Positions 24,692 through 37,460 are shown, counted from the stretch's first letter. The stretch is DNA of 64,000 nucleotides from Bigelowiella natans CCMP2755 (GCA_000320545.1 ADNK01000029.1:141057-205056), one strand, 5' to 3'. Numbers and translations: made by a program. Notes: generated by a model not told the origin, from the sequence alone.

Positions 24692-25664
24692 AGGGAAAAT
24701 GTGAAGGGCGTCTTTGTGACATTTATCTTAGGGACATTCTCGTAGAGCTGTTCATAGAGGCGGCTGCCATTGCCACTGAAGTTGTTGATATCGAAACGAA
24801 GTACCTCTAATTATCCGAAGGACATTCATCAGCGATTAGTGTAAGATGCTCACATGGTAATGTTCGATCTCTCTCTCTCTCTCTCTCCCATTTGGTCAAT
24901 AGCCCGTCATATCAAACAAATACGATATCATGTTTGGTTCGTTTATGAAGGATTCTGGGTCTCTCCGCTCCTGCCTCGATCTTTGTCTTCACAGGGCGGC
25001 GGCGTGCAAAGCAGCCCAGCAGTGCTCGTGGTTTTCATCCGTTGGCTCCGGACGTGAGATATCAGTGATATGAATATGATGGGATTGATTTGCAATGGGG
25101 TCGATGTATTTTTATTCTACGACAAGGAACTGGATCGTTGTCGTACTGTAGAAAATAAATCTTGCACAAAATTGTGTCAATAATACCGTTAGGTTTCGTT
25201 GTCTGGTGAAAAACTCTCCAGATTTTTTTTAAGAGAACGCGCTGTTCATCTCATTTTTTTCGAGTACGCAGCAGGCCAAAGAAGAGAAGAAGAGCACATG
25301 TCGCATTTTTTACCTGCGATTCCGCCTTAACCCATCCTCCAGATGCAACCCAACAGTGTCTACGTAGACTGCGTTTTTGGTACCACAGGATACCACAGGA
25401 ACTACTTCATCTATCATACTGACCAAACGACGAGGTGAAATCGATGTCGTACCTTGATTTCGTAGCTTGAATTTGATGCCAAATTTGAAATTGGAAACGT
25501 TTGCTTACGAGATAACACGTAGACTCCAAAATGGCAAAAATAAAAAGCTTCTCAAATGGAGATCGTTTTTAGTCGAAAACCCGCTATTTTGGCATGACGT
25601 AGAGGTGAAAAGGGCTTCACCTGGGATTGTTTCCCTCACAAGCAAGAGAGGAGACACAGCCACG
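24692..25664. promoter_or_regulatory. Divergent intergenic region TYW5 / isochorismatase fold
   Basis: 973 bp between divergent starts, with a (TC)n tract at about 24871-24888. No gene is supported. It presumably carries both promoters. Confidence 0.4.
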
Positions 25665-26684
25665 ATGAAGATGATGGAATGCTGCTTCCACACCACAGCC
25701 TCTGTCCCCACCCTAGTTCACACCATTCTCCGAGTCTTCACGTTTTTATTATTAATTGGTGGAGCGAGAGCCACGTTGGCTTCTTCTCAGGTGAAGATTT
25801 TTTAGATCGAACTAAAATATAGCTATTGAAAATTTCCGTGTGGTAGAAGTGTCACAGATCTTGTATTCCCTGGTGCTGCTTTGATTTCGGTTTAAGCTGG
25901 GTCAGGGTGTTCGTGACAATTGTGTATGTATTTCTATGATATTCATTTTCTCAAGAGATTGCAAAACATTTGGACTGAAGAAATTGCGTATGATACGATA
26001 CAACAGAGCCCAGTTGTTCAGGAGTTGCTTTCATCAAACCAGACTGCTGTTCTGGTGATTGACATGCAAAATGACTTCTGCCATCCCGAGGGCGTGAACA
26101 GGCGAATCATGAAATGGCCGGATGTGTGCTCCCCAACAGTGCCTCACATTCATGGCGTTGTTAACGCTGCGAGGCGGAACGATCTCCCGGTAATTTGGAT
26201 CAACGCGGACTACTCCCCGAACGTGGTTTCAGCAGCTTTCGATGCCAAGCTTCGAGAGCGTGGTGAGGAGGGACGGCCTTGTGTTTCAGAGTGGGGCCAA
26301 GACATCATCGAGGAGCTCAAGCCATCGAAATCGCTAATGGAGAGTAGGGGAAACAAGGAATTCATTATGATGAAACCAACATTTAATGCCTTCACAGATA
26401 CCTCACTCGAGGAGGAACTTAGGCTGCGCGGCATTGAAACAGTCGTGGTAACAGGAGTTGCTACTTCTATTTGCGTCGAATCGACGGTGCGCTCAGCAAT
26501 GTTCCAGGGTTTCCATACCGTTGTAGTACGAGAGGGAGTTGGTGACCTTCCTGATCGGAATAGAGATTCTCTTGACCGAGTCGATCTCTTGTTCGGATAC
26601 GTTGCTTCTTCCTTGGACATTATAGCCTCTTGGCTCGTGGACAAAAACCTTTTCGTAGATAAACATTCCATGTCCAGTATGTGA
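25665..26684 (+). CDS. Secreted isochorismatase-fold cysteine hydrolase
   Basis: Two exons (25665-25790, 25956-26684; 284 aa). Exon 1 encodes a signal peptide with hydrophobic core HTILRVFTFLLLIGG and a likely cleavage after GARA, so the mature enzyme enters the secretory pathway or beyond. The mature part has the isochorismatase/cysteine-hydrolase fold: Asp in VLVIDMQNDFCHPEG, Lys in MMKPTFNAFTDT and Cys in GVATSICVESTVRSA make the Asp-Lys-Cys triad, and the GVATS cis-peptide segment is intact. Known substrates include isochorismate, nicotinamide, N-carbamoyl compounds and peroxyureidoacrylate; nothing here decides between them. Start is the ATG that opens the signal peptide. The intron is phase 0 and separates the signal peptide from the enzyme domain. 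Confidence 0.9.
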
Positions 26685-27830
26685 AGGAAAGATTGAACTC
26701 TTCTAATCAACAATCATGATGAGTCGCCAATTAGACTAGACCATTTTCCAGAGAATAAGACATTTTGCCTAGATTTATTCTCCAAGCGAAGCTCTAGATG
26801 GGTGGCTAACGACATTCTACGTATTTGATCCAGCCGGATCGGAAATTAATGATACAGTGAAGAACTCTCCGTCGTTGGTCTCTCACGTCAGAGTATGAAT
26901 GCCCCGTTTGGTCCGTAATCCGGCGAAACTTATCTTATGCCAAAGACGAAATCTAATCACAAACATTGTAAATAAAGTCAGAGCTGATCTCAATCTAAAT
27001 CTCCTCGAAGTCAAACAATTCTAAGCCATTTTTTCCTAAAAAATCCGATAAAATCTCAACTGTAACTTAGAAAATCTCAAAATTTTACCCCTGTATAGAA
27101 AGAAACGTGTATATTTTTAATGACGATACATAAACTTCGATGGTGTATAGTTAAAAATTTTAGACCTAAACTGTCTGGAAGATAACAAAGGATATTCTCC
27201 ACAGTTTCAGTCATTTTGGTGTTCTTTGAAACCCAACAAGCTATAAGCGTACTGTAAATCAATTTTGACGGAAGGAGACGTAAAGATACAGAAAAGCAGT
27301 GAAACTCCTTGATCCCGACTTAATAAAAGGGAATGAAAAGTATATGCAGTGTCTGATCCATGCATGCATTTATCTATGAAATATTCAGTGAACACCATAT
27401 CTCGAGAGTGACATATAGGTCATAATTTTGGTTGCACAGAGCAAAAGACCCGCAAGATTAAGAAAAGTGTAGAGAAATTTGACATGATTTGTGTACATGT
27501 TCACGTTAAGAAGTAAGATTATTATGAAATAAAAAAATCAAGCTAATATCCTATCCTGGCATCACCTCTGATGGTCATTGGAGCGCAGCTGCGTTCAGCA
27601 ATTTGCTTACATTTCTTTATTATACCATTATGTGCCATCCAGTATGCTAGATTCGAAAGATGCTGTGATTACACGTACGTTACATGGATTGTGGTGTGAC
27701 GACTGATGGCTGGATGTACTCTGATAGATGCACTTATGCGTACGTATGCGTGAATGGCATGTATTGCCTGTACGTTCACATCGTACTCTATGCGATAGCT
27801 AGATAGCTTAGACACATATGATTATACATC

Positions 27831-27912
27831 AGTGCTGTAGCTGCTGCATTGCACAGCTACATGAGGATGTGTATTTAACAATTTTAATTGAGAATTATTA
27901 CATCCGTCTTCT
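27831..27912 (-). repeat. Dispersed element, copy 3
   Basis: Plus strand reads GCTGTAGCTGCTGCATTGC, CAGCTACATGAGGATG, AT-rich centre, ATTACATCCGTCTTC: the element in minus orientation, with a shifted centre. Confidence 0.7.
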
Positions 27913-27927
27913 ATGTTACTTGAGTAT

Positions 27928-28005
27928 CAGACGGATGTGAATGAATGATTAAATTTTTTAATTGTCATTTTCTAATGTAGCTATTTAAAGCGGCGGCTGC
28001 AGCTA
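27928..28005 (+). repeat. Dispersed element, copy 4
   Basis: Reads TCAGACGGATGTGAATGAAT, AT-rich centre, TTTCTAATGTAGC, then AAAGCGGCGGCTGCAGC. With copy 3 it forms an inverted pair, so this locus could fold into a longer hairpin. Confidence 0.7.
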
Positions 28006-28109
28006 GACACATAGCATATATATGTAATGCTTTCTAGATTCATAATTGTTTACATGTTTGGCTGTGCACATAGCTAGATAGTCTAGATAGTGCACAGACA
28101 CATACAATG

Positions 28110-28205
28110 TGCGAGATGGGTGCAATGAAATGATTACATTTTTTCAATAGCTAGATTGTCATGTCCTGACTAATGTATCTCTGCATATAGCTGCGGCAAT
28201 TGCAG
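28110..28205 (+). repeat. Dispersed element, copy 5 (diverged)
   Basis: GATGGGTGCAATGAAATGAT, TTTTTTCAATAG, GACTAATGTAT and GCTGCGGCAATTGCAGC match the same order of blocks, with an insertion of CTAGATTGTCATG. Confidence 0.5.
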
Positions 28206-28545
28206 CACTTAAATGCTGTTTGTTGGGCGTCTGCAATTAGCACATCGTGTCGCATGATGCGCACACTAGCACACATCACACACTACGCGCAAGCATGCAC
28301 AGCACATGCTATGCAGCTCTAGCAGAGTGGCTAGCCGCCTATTGATCACATAGCATCCACACAATTGTAAGCTGGCACAATAATTAATGAACGTGCTGCT
28401 CAATAGATGCCTAACTAATGGCATTTGAATATTGTAGTAGGGTGGCCGATCAATGCAAGAATACATGCATGAAGGCTGAACTGTAAAAACTGTGCGATTT
28501 ACTGTGCAATATGATTGTGAGTCGTTATTGGAGCCCTTCCGAATG

Positions 28546-31500
28546 TCACCGCAAACGGCGACGCGAGCGCCTACGCTCAGCATTGACGCGTTCAATCTCT
28601 CTGCGAAGCGTTTCCATCGGTTCCTCCTCATCATCCCTCTCTGCGTAGCCATCATCTTCGCTCAATAGATTGACAGATTCCTCATTCATCGGCTCGTTCA
28701 TCGGCTTGCTCTCAGCGCCACTCGATGGCGTTATCTTAAACAAGGGAACCTCGAACAAACTTCGTACCTGAATCAAGCAACCCGAAACAAGTAACATCAA
28801 TTCTCATCTGCTTGCACATCGAAAACACAAACACAACGCACTGGCGCGAAGCGATGTAAATTAACTGACCTTGGCAACGGTAGCGTTCCTCCTTGACCTT
28901 GGTTTGAAGTCATGGCTGTAACTACTTTCATAGCCCCCCCCTCGGAATCTTGGAGGAAAATCATCCTCTACCTCGTAACGCGGATCCTGCATCACCCAAT
29001 CTGGAGGCGTCACGCTGCTACGGGAGCTGCTATATGGTTGTTGGAGAGGTGAAGATCCAACTTGACTAATGCGGGCCTCATCAGCCTCCTCATTGTTACT
29101 ACTACCCTTGACAGCTTCAGCACCGTGAAACACGTATGGTGACTTGAACGAATTCTGCTGATGATCTCCAGGCGCATCCATCATAGGCTTGTTATGTTCA
29201 CTCCGGTTGTTACGAGGACAATGCTGATGAGAGGCAAGGTGGACGGGGAGGGGCACTATCGATGCCGGCTGCATATGCTGCGGGGGAGGAGGTGTGACTT
29301 GTACCGGCGTGCTATGCGGCGCAGGGATTTTGAGCACCGCGGCACCGACAGTGGGGGGGCTTAGTCGCAGAACTTCGGGCAGAGTCTCATTTTGAGAGCA
29401 GTCTGTGATGACACTTGTCGGAGGGGAGGGGGTAAGGATATACTGCTGCTGCTGAGGTATTGGTGTGGTGTGAGGCGAGTGGATTTGGGGGAACGAATAC
29501 GGTCTTGGGGTCATCATCATGTTATTTGTAGTTGTAGGAGTGGTGGAAGAAGCATTGATACGAATCCTATCATGCTGCTGCTGTAGTACACCACCCACAT
29601 CGAGCAGCGGCACTGGTTGCAATCCCAGCGCAGCAGCAGCAAGCTCTGGATTTGATGTTTGAAGTCGCCTACCATCATCCTCCTGCCTTTGGTACTGCTG
29701 ATGATGCAGATGGACCAGCTCGATTACCTTTGCACGGAGAACGCGCGTCATTAAGACCTGAGTAGAGACAAATAATCATAATGAACGTCTGATGGGAGAT
29801 GATAGCACGAGGGGATTGGTCAATATTCCAGACGCGAAATTTAAGTTGCACTCGCGCAGCATCATCTGTTATCAGATCGTATCCAAATGAACCACCTTTC
29901 GCTGGTTGAGGAGTCGCAATCTGTGTCTTAATGTGTTGATTGTGTCGTTGAAGCGTGGGTCCCAAGTGATGGCCATCAATTTGGTGCTTGGAGAAAGAAG
30001 AGGAGGATCACCGTGACCGTTCTTGCTTGCATGGGCGACGGAGTAATCGCTTTTATAGCCCGTCGAAGAATTGGAATGGTGGATTGCAACGTGGATCTAA
30101 TTTTTGACAGGAAAGGATGATGAGCAATAGGAGGAAGACAGGGGGGGGGGCACATAATAGCCAGCGGACATCGTTGTCAATCTATGCTATCATCCATCTA
30201 TCTTTCAGCTCTTACACCACGCTCATATATGAATATGAAATAAATAAGTGATACCTTGGAGAGCTGTTGAATCAAGCGGTCCCGCTCGGATTGCGCGATG
30301 ATCTTTCTGCGTTCGTCGCTACTACCTTCGATGATGTTCTCCCTGGTAGCAGCTGCTGCGGCGCGGGTTGAAAGCAAGCGTGAATTTATGAGCTGAGCCA
30401 CGTGCCTCCTCACAGCCAGACGTCGCCGTTCCTCGATCTCCTTTGCTCCCGTTGCTTCGAGAGTCCTCATACGCTTGCGGATGGTCTGGTTGAAGAAGTC
30501 AGTCAGTTGTTGGGAGAATAAGCAGATGAGAAGAGAGTTACTACTTGCTGCCAATGATGAACAAATGATGATGTGTGGGCCTACTACTACTTCTTCTTCT
30601 TCTTCTACTACTACTACTACTACTACTACTATATAGTTGGCTGAAATAATCATAGGAATCTCTTTCTCTCCCAACCCCCCCACCCCCCCCTTTCTCTCTT
30701 TCTTTCCCGCGAGTTACTGTTATTCCGCTGTGCAGACGGTTGTGCGAAACAAAAGAGAAAATGAACGTGAAGGAGAGAAATAGAGAAAAGCAACAGGCAA
30801 ACAACCGTTGCCTCTTCGACGCAATGCTTGAGGCTCGAAGCAAGTCTCAAAAGCGTCTTCTTCTCCCGGAGGAGCCACATGGTTTTGTTGATCTTATGAA
30901 CGGGGAATGATGAATCGGACGAGTTGAAGTCAGCAGATGGACGTGATGATGGTTTCCTTCCAGAATCTGCGGGAAGCTCTTGAAGTGTTGGTAACTTTTG
31001 CTTGATTGGCTCCTTTGTGGTTGTGGGAGATATCGATTTATTGCTCTCAGCATCATAGTTGAGATGTTCCTCCGACTGCCCCTGTGCCTTTTCTCTAGTT
31101 ATGTTCTCCCACCGCTCGAACGCCTCCTTTTGCTTCAACGACTGAACAAAAAACGATAAAGACGAAAACGGATTTGAAAACACATACTTCATCGCAATTG
31201 CACTTATGGAGAAATTCGTGAGAAAAATGCTTGAAGAAACGACGTGCATTATGATGCCTTTATCGCCTTTATCACAACGTTAAAATGTTGAAGACTTTTA
31301 AAAGGAATAGGAAGTTGTTTGAAACAAATCATTTTGTGCATATATCCTTGTTGATAATCAGAATCGTGAGATTGTGCATTCACAACAACAACCAACTACT
31401 ACTACATTCTCTTCTTTGGCTACCTTGGCCACTCGCTCAGCAGCAACAGTCGCTACCTTTTTCAACCTACACACACACAGACATATATATATATATATAT

Positions 31501-33888
31501 ATATATATAGACCCCCCCCCACACACACACACACACATAGATTATTCATTTACACGTCTTTGTACTTTCTGTACTTGGCCTGATATCCCCATCCCCCCCC
31601 CCCCCCCCCTCTTCTCTTTATTAGGCATCGCTTCTTCCCCGCGCACCTGTGCTCAAGTTCCCTCTCCAGATTCTTCAACGCCGATGTGGCCTTTGCTATG
31701 GCCTGACACCACCACCACCACCACCGAGTAGAAGAGTAAATGAAGGCAAAAAGAGGGAGAGGAAACATGGAATGGGGCATGGAGACGCATTGGCCAACCA
31801 TCAGCTTCAAACAGAATGGTGTGTGTTTATTGACGTTAATGGCCGGTGGCTCATTATCATGTACCAATTGGGCGCTCAGCCTCTCCGTCTGGGTCCTCCG
31901 CTGATTCTGCGCTTTGGCCGTCGCGAGCTCTCGCCCGACCAACATCGCAACGTTTTTCCTGACTCCCTCGGTCATGTTCATCCGCTCTAAGGAGGACATC
32001 ACGGAGTGGAAGTCGCTGCTGTGGCTCTTTCTGGGCTGCTCTAGTGCCTCTACAACACGCGGCGACTGTTCCTTCTTTGCTGCGGAATAGTCCATAGCAG
32101 CGACCGAGGATGATAAATGGGGATAACGTGTCGTAGAAGTAGTAGTAGTAGTGGTAGTAGTAGTAGCAAAGCTTGCCGCCTCCATACTCGTGACTGAACT
32201 GCCAGCCTTGCCCATTGCTGCTGATAGTGATGATACCCGTGACGCTAACAAAGGCAGTGGCGGCGAAGCTGCTGCACCGAAGGGTTGGATACTCGCCGAC
32301 GGTGGCTGCGAGGGTAAAGTCGTTGTACTTCCTTCGGCGATATACAGCTGCGGCACACCTTCGTACGTCATCTTCCCCTCAACCAATTGCGGTGGTTGTG
32401 GTTGTGGTTGTGGTTGTGGTTGTGGTTGTGGTAGTGGTGGTGGTGGTGGCGATTTTTGGTGAAATCGTTCCTCACGCTGTGTCTCTCTCTGCTGCCTTTC
32501 GAACAGGAAAACGTGAGCGGATACCGCAGGTCCAGCACATAAGACACAAGGAATTATCTGGAACATCATACGATCGTGAGTACAAATGAAAATTGCAAAG
32601 ATGTCTGTAATGGGAACGAATAATTACCGCTTTAGATTGCTTATGCCAAGACACGGAACCGCATTCCATGCATTTGTATTCAAGCAGTGCGTTGTCTCTT
32701 TCCTCTTCATTGGAGATAGGCATCCACTGTTTCTGTGGCTGCTTTACATCAATTACGTCAACATTTGTAGGAATGGCGAGATGATGCCCTTCCTCATCCC
32801 GCTGCTGCTGACGTGAATAATCATCGGCGATGCCAACAAGGGCTTCAGCTATGGACTCAGCCAGTTTGCCGTTCGGGGCCTCTACCTTCTGCAAATCTTG
32901 CCTTTCGTCAACGGGTGCATGCTTTCCCCCCCGACCTGATTCAGCTGGAAAGTACGGCGGGCCTTGTGCTTCTTCTTGTGCTTGTACTGTAGGGTAGTTG
33001 TATGCGTAGACAACACGGTCTTCTGTAGTCAGACGCTCGTCTATATTTACTTCCACAGCGCGGTCCGTGTCTTTGAACAAGTTGGGTGAGGAGGGCGCCA
33101 TCGTGGGTGTCATCTGCCGGAAGGGTTCCGCCCTAACTACTATGGGCGGTGCTGATGGACCCTGTGGCGGGGATGGCTGTGGTGGCGATGATGGTGGCGG
33201 TGACCGTGCCTCCTGTGGCGATCTTACCTTCTTTGGCGACCCCTCTTTCTGTGGAGATCTCTGTCTTTTCACCTCTTCCCTTTTAGTCTCAGTATATCTT
33301 GCCACATCATCGGTTGCAGAGGTTGTCGTCTCTTCATCCTCATCGATCGGAGTCTCCACCGTTGGTTTCTGGGTGGGCTCAGGAGTTGGTCTTCTTGTAG
33401 GCTTTCGGGTGGGAGGGGGTGTAGTCACTTTCTTTTGCTTCCTGGCATTCCCCTTCGTCTTTTCAACTGAGACACATGAAAACATTTTTGGTTAATAGTA
33501 TCACGGGGTTTTTGAGAAATGGATTTCTCAAACCTCCAGGATCTTCTGTCACGGTTGTTTGCCAGTCAGAAGGATTTGTAACCTAATTTTTCAGAAAAAG
33601 ATTAAACGGCTTATAGCGGGCCACTACTTTGAAGATGATTGACAGCTTTCCTACTGAGAACGCACCTCAAAATCGGAGGAGTGCATTTCAAATTTGTTTC
33701 TTTTCTTAGTTTTCCTTCCCCTGTTCTTCATACTACGTTGATTTGTCGAAATTTTTGATGCTTTCTTCTTTGCTTTTGGTTTTGTGGATGTCTTCACGTT
33801 TGAAGAACGCCTACTTTCTTCCTTGTGCCTCCGTCGTCGGGTTTGAGCACCTTCGTACTCATCAGTCTTCTCTTCAGACATCTGAAAG

Positions 33889-33984
<96 letters not shown>

Positions 33985-35060
33985 GTATACCCAATCATTC
34001 AAACATCTACAGGCTATGTACCAGAGTAATATCATCTGACACAATTTTGTTCAGAGGGTCTTCATCCGTGTCCCCGGCCATCCACCTGGGTGTATGATAT
34101 ACCACCAAACATGTTATAATAGTAGCCTTTTGCTGAAATACCAACACGTACGTTTCAGCAAATACTAAAACTACATTACCATGGACGAGGCTTCGTTCGC
34201 TTACGGAGCTGGTATGGCAGAGCCATCCTCAATTTTTTTGCTGGCTCCGGTACTCGAATTTTACGATGTCCCCAGTAAATTCTGAGCATTCTCATGTCAT
34301 TGAAAGTAGTGGATGAATTGCGAATAAGTATGCACATTAGTAATAATTCGCTAACACCTGCAGAGAAGTAGTATTCCAAACAGTAGGGCGGAGGTTCTGA
34401 GGCAAAAAAGAACTTTGTGTAGCATCATTGAGTGACGACGTCGAAGCATTATTCCTTGGAGTAAAGCCACAGTCCACGCGGAACATTCGAGATTCGGACC
34501 TTCAGTCCTATTTACACTTTCCTTTGCCTAATGTTCCACCCCTGAACCGGGGGGACTTATTGGGCCTTTTCATCTTTTCGTTCGGTTTTCGGGGGGGGAG
34601 GTGAACGGAAAGGGCTCCCCGCCTTTTCGGGTATGCAGGGAATGGCAGCCCTTTTCGCCTTGAGTCAAATCGCATATGTTGTCGTAGATAAAATACGACA
34701 TAATACTGGAGAGACCGGACGATCCTCACGCACGACAAGTGACATCGTGGACTTTTAGACATTTTCTCCCCCTTCGCCACTGTGGCATGTGGTAATTCTT
34801 GATGCCCAACTCGCACGCGATGTGGAAAAAGTGCAGTGGAGATAGTGCTGCTCGAAGGCAGCAAGCGAAGATCTTTGCATCTGCTTCTATCGTAAGCAGA
34901 AACAAATTAAAGTAGTCAGTTTTAGTAGCCGGACTTACCATCAATATCTACATTGCGACCGAGGGCATTAGTTTCCTTTATTGGAAAACGCGACCCGCCA
35001 GGATATTCTCTCTAGCATTCAATCGCTGAAAATCTATTTGGCACGCGCCGCACTAGCCAT
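28546..35060 (-). CDS. Large disordered protein with Cys pairs and coiled coils (about 1448 aa)
   Basis: Exons: 35060-35045, 35007-34939, 34886-34753, 34705-34518, 34281-34180, 34085-34022, 33881-33666, 33582-33534, 33466-32628, 32557-31865, 31702-31647, 31466-31424, 31141-30806, 30485-30255, 30096-29896, 29757-28870, 28767-28546; all keep phase. The family is not recognised. Visible features: a compact N-terminal part (residues about 20-75); Lys/Arg-rich tracts (KTSTKPKAKKKASK); Pro/Thr and Ser-Pro repeats (KVRSPQEARSPPPSSPPQP); YKCMECGSVSWHK near residue 547 followed by CVLCAG across an intron, a possible four-Cys zinc site; a PQ repeat encoded by GTTGTG units at about 32397-32435; and helical segments (KNLERELEHRLKKV, EIEERRRLAVRRHV). 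This is most consistent with a nuclear or chromatin/RNA scaffold, which is inference. The first exon is uncertain; the rest is supported by long open exons. Confidence 0.7.
31473..31536. repeat. (AC)n/(AT)n compound microsatellite in intron
   Basis: AC tract, AT tract and a second AC tract. On the minus strand a TG run ends in the acceptor TAG of the exon starting at 31466. Confidence 0.85.
33891..33981. repeat. (AC)n(AT)n compound microsatellite in intron
   Basis: About 30 bp of AC followed by about 60 bp of AT, inside the intron between the exons ending at 34022 and starting at 33881. Confidence 0.9.
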
Positions 35061-35071
35061 TATACTTGAAA

Positions 35072-36879
35072 ATGTCAGAGGGTAAAAAGGTACCAACAAA
35101 TCTTTTGGAATAGCTGGCCTTGGAATAGCTTAAATATTGAAAATCTATTGCAGAAAGCATTTCTTGACGATGTTTCGAAAGGAGATACCAACCTGAAAAG
35201 TGTAACTCCAAAAGTTAGTGATAATCTCACAAGAACAAAGGTAGGTAACTTAGCTTAAATGTTTGAAGATTATTCTTACTAAATTCCTCCAAGGTTTTGG
35301 GGAATATCAAGAAGGGGGCAGAGTTGAACAAGGTAAGATTCTCTCAAAGGGCAGTCGGCCACTTTTAAAACGATGGCTGAAGAATTCCACAACTTCATCA
35401 GGTTACCAAACCGTCGGAAGAACTTACTCGAGCTCAAAAGTACCAGTTCCGCAAAGAGCGTAAGAATTTATTCTTATTTACGGAATGATCTTCGAACCAT
35501 CTTGACAATGACATAGGCGCGGAAGCGAAGGGGGAGTCTTTCGTCGAAAAACTGGATGAGGAAGGCCTTAAATTTTTCAACGAAATTGCATCTGCACCCT
35601 TTTCAGAGCAAGCAGTAGCATTTCTTAACGCATATTGGGGGGAAGTTGGAGCGCAAGCTGAATTCATCTACAGGTATGTGGTTACCATGTACTGGTGGTT
35701 GAGATCTTCGTTGTTTGATAGTGAGTTATAATTTGTGATCTATAGTGTTGCGTGGGATAAATTCAAGTACGCTGATATGCATGCTCGAGGGATCAATTAT
35801 GTGCATAAGTATAAAGAAGGAAACATGTTGGAGTTCGACATCGGTTTATACTTCTACGAGCAGCTCTGCAAATTTCTTGAAGACGAGAAGAATTCTGATT
35901 GGAAGGATGAGAAGTTCGCTCCGTCCCAACCGAAACTCGTGACTGCTATCGTCCGTAAAAAGGAGGTAGGTGCTAGGTCACTTCATTATGTCTTTGATGC
36001 TCAATCTCAACGATGCTCAAACTGAACAATGTGTGCAGCTTCGGGATAAAGTTGATGTGAACTTCGACGGGCACGTGAGTATGCTAGAGTATCTTCTTTA
36101 TCAATATCGCTCCGTTGCAAATCCTGCTGACTTCGTCACTCGCTCAATGGTACGGTTGTAATCCAAAGAACCACATAACACACCACATAATTCTTGTGCG
36201 CGTAGTAACGTGGAAATAATAAATCAACTGTCCCGATGATACACATCAGAATCACGACGAACATCCTGAGATTCGTAAGGCCCGCCTTGCCCTAGAGGAG
36301 GTGAACAAGCGCATCCAAGAGTATGAGGTTTGCAAAATATTCTGGTCGCATGTAGTGTGATATCCCATGACGAGCCTTCAACCACCTAATTCTTTTGATT
36401 GATTTAATGATATGAACCTAAGTGTTCCTTCTGCCTGTAGGCTGAAAAACAGCGTCTTACCAACGACTCGAAGAAGTCTGGGGTGAAGGGTTTAAGGGCA
36501 AAGAACATGCTTGCTCAACTAAATGCTGGCCCACTCTGGGAAAAATTGCAAACGGTACGGTACTCGTGATGTGGAAGATGTATAATCAACGCCACCGTCT
36601 TGCCGTAACCATAGATCATTACTGTCCTTGTTACTCGACATTCACAGTCCTTTAAACTTAAATGACATTGAAAAATTTCGTGGCTAACATTAACATGTGC
36701 AGGCTCTTATCACTGCAGAGGCTGCTGTACGAATTGCGACCAAAAAGTATGGAGGAAAGTCTTACAAGAAGTCTAGTGGGGGTGGTGGGCGCGCAATGGG
36801 CAGCTCGGAGGGGTCCATTTGGTGGTTGAACCGAGATCTAAGGGAAAAGAAGGAGAAATATGGAAAGACTAAGAAATGA
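35072..36879 (+). CDS. 34-kDa calcium-sensitive actin-bundling protein (ABP34 type)
   Basis: Ten exons (35072-35089, 35154-35240, 35294-35332, 35402-35459, 35517-35673, 35746-35965, 36039-36149, 36250-36327, 36441-36554, 36703-36879) give 352 aa. The body matches the Dictyostelium actin cross-linker: FLNAYWGEVGAQAEFIYSVA, KYADMHARGI, FDIGLYFYEQLCKFLED, then the EF-hand loop DVNFDGHVSMLEYLLYQYRS, DFVTRSMNHDEHPEI, ALEEVNKRIQEYE and a C-terminal WWLNRDLREKK. The known protein bundles actin filaments and is inhibited by calcium, which would suit pseudopods or cell cortex. The first 60 residues (KAFLDDVSKGDTNLK onward) are an extra N-terminal extension. Its start codon is about 11 bp from the proposed start of the divergent neighbour. 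Confidence 0.93.
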
Positions 36880-37460
36880 GTTTGCACCGCACAGCATTGT
36901 CGAGCTTACTAACACATGACAGTGTGGAGCCTATACACTACCCCAATCTCGCAGACGCGCAGTATACTAGTATATCTTGGACATCAACATGCAATTTCAG
37001 CAGCCGCAAGATGTGCGTACATACGCACGTAGTGTTCGCAACACATCTCTAGATCTATAATGATCTAGACACGGCGGACGAGATACACGCGCATTTCTGG
37101 ATTTAGATATCTAAACAAAACATGTCTAGGTGTACAAACGTGTGCAACCTAAAGCGCTATATATAGCTACTATGTAAGGCTTTCTTGCTTTACGGCATAC
37201 ATACATATATACATGCGATGTAACCGGCAAACAAAAGCTAGATGCGATGCGCATATGTTGCATCGCTGTGTGTGGAAGTATCTAGATCTAGAGCCAGCAT
37301 AGATCCACAGCCTTCTTTAAGCGGCATTTGCAATCTAGTGAGGCTCTTTTGTGCTCACTAGCTCACCGATGTTGGAAACCATGAATGATGAATTTTTATA
37401 ACAGAAATGTATTTTCCACATTAGACGTGTCAGCGCAAAGACAAACGAGAACGGTTAAAA
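36880..37460. other. Convergent junction, CTAG-rich, no gene
   Basis: Spacer between the 3' ends of ABP34 and the phosphatase fusion. TCTAGATC-type palindromes cluster at 37049-37070 and 37279-37292. No gene was found. Confidence 0.55.

Larger units (their letters stand above)
26685..28545. other. Long convergent junction with three repeat-element copies
   Basis: 1.86 kb without a gene. The first kilobase is AT-rich and featureless. From about 27590 the CTAG/TGCATGC-rich texture begins, together with three copies of the dispersed element, two of them facing each other around 27912-27928. Confidence 0.6.

Noticed and set aside
24288-25070. A plus-strand gene starting with MAPQRTTTTS and a hydrophobic stretch
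   Set aside because: The same DNA on the minus strand carries three phase-consistent TYW5 exons with family motifs (PKELPCIISGMDMGCC and others), and no in-frame continuation of the plus-strand model could be found.
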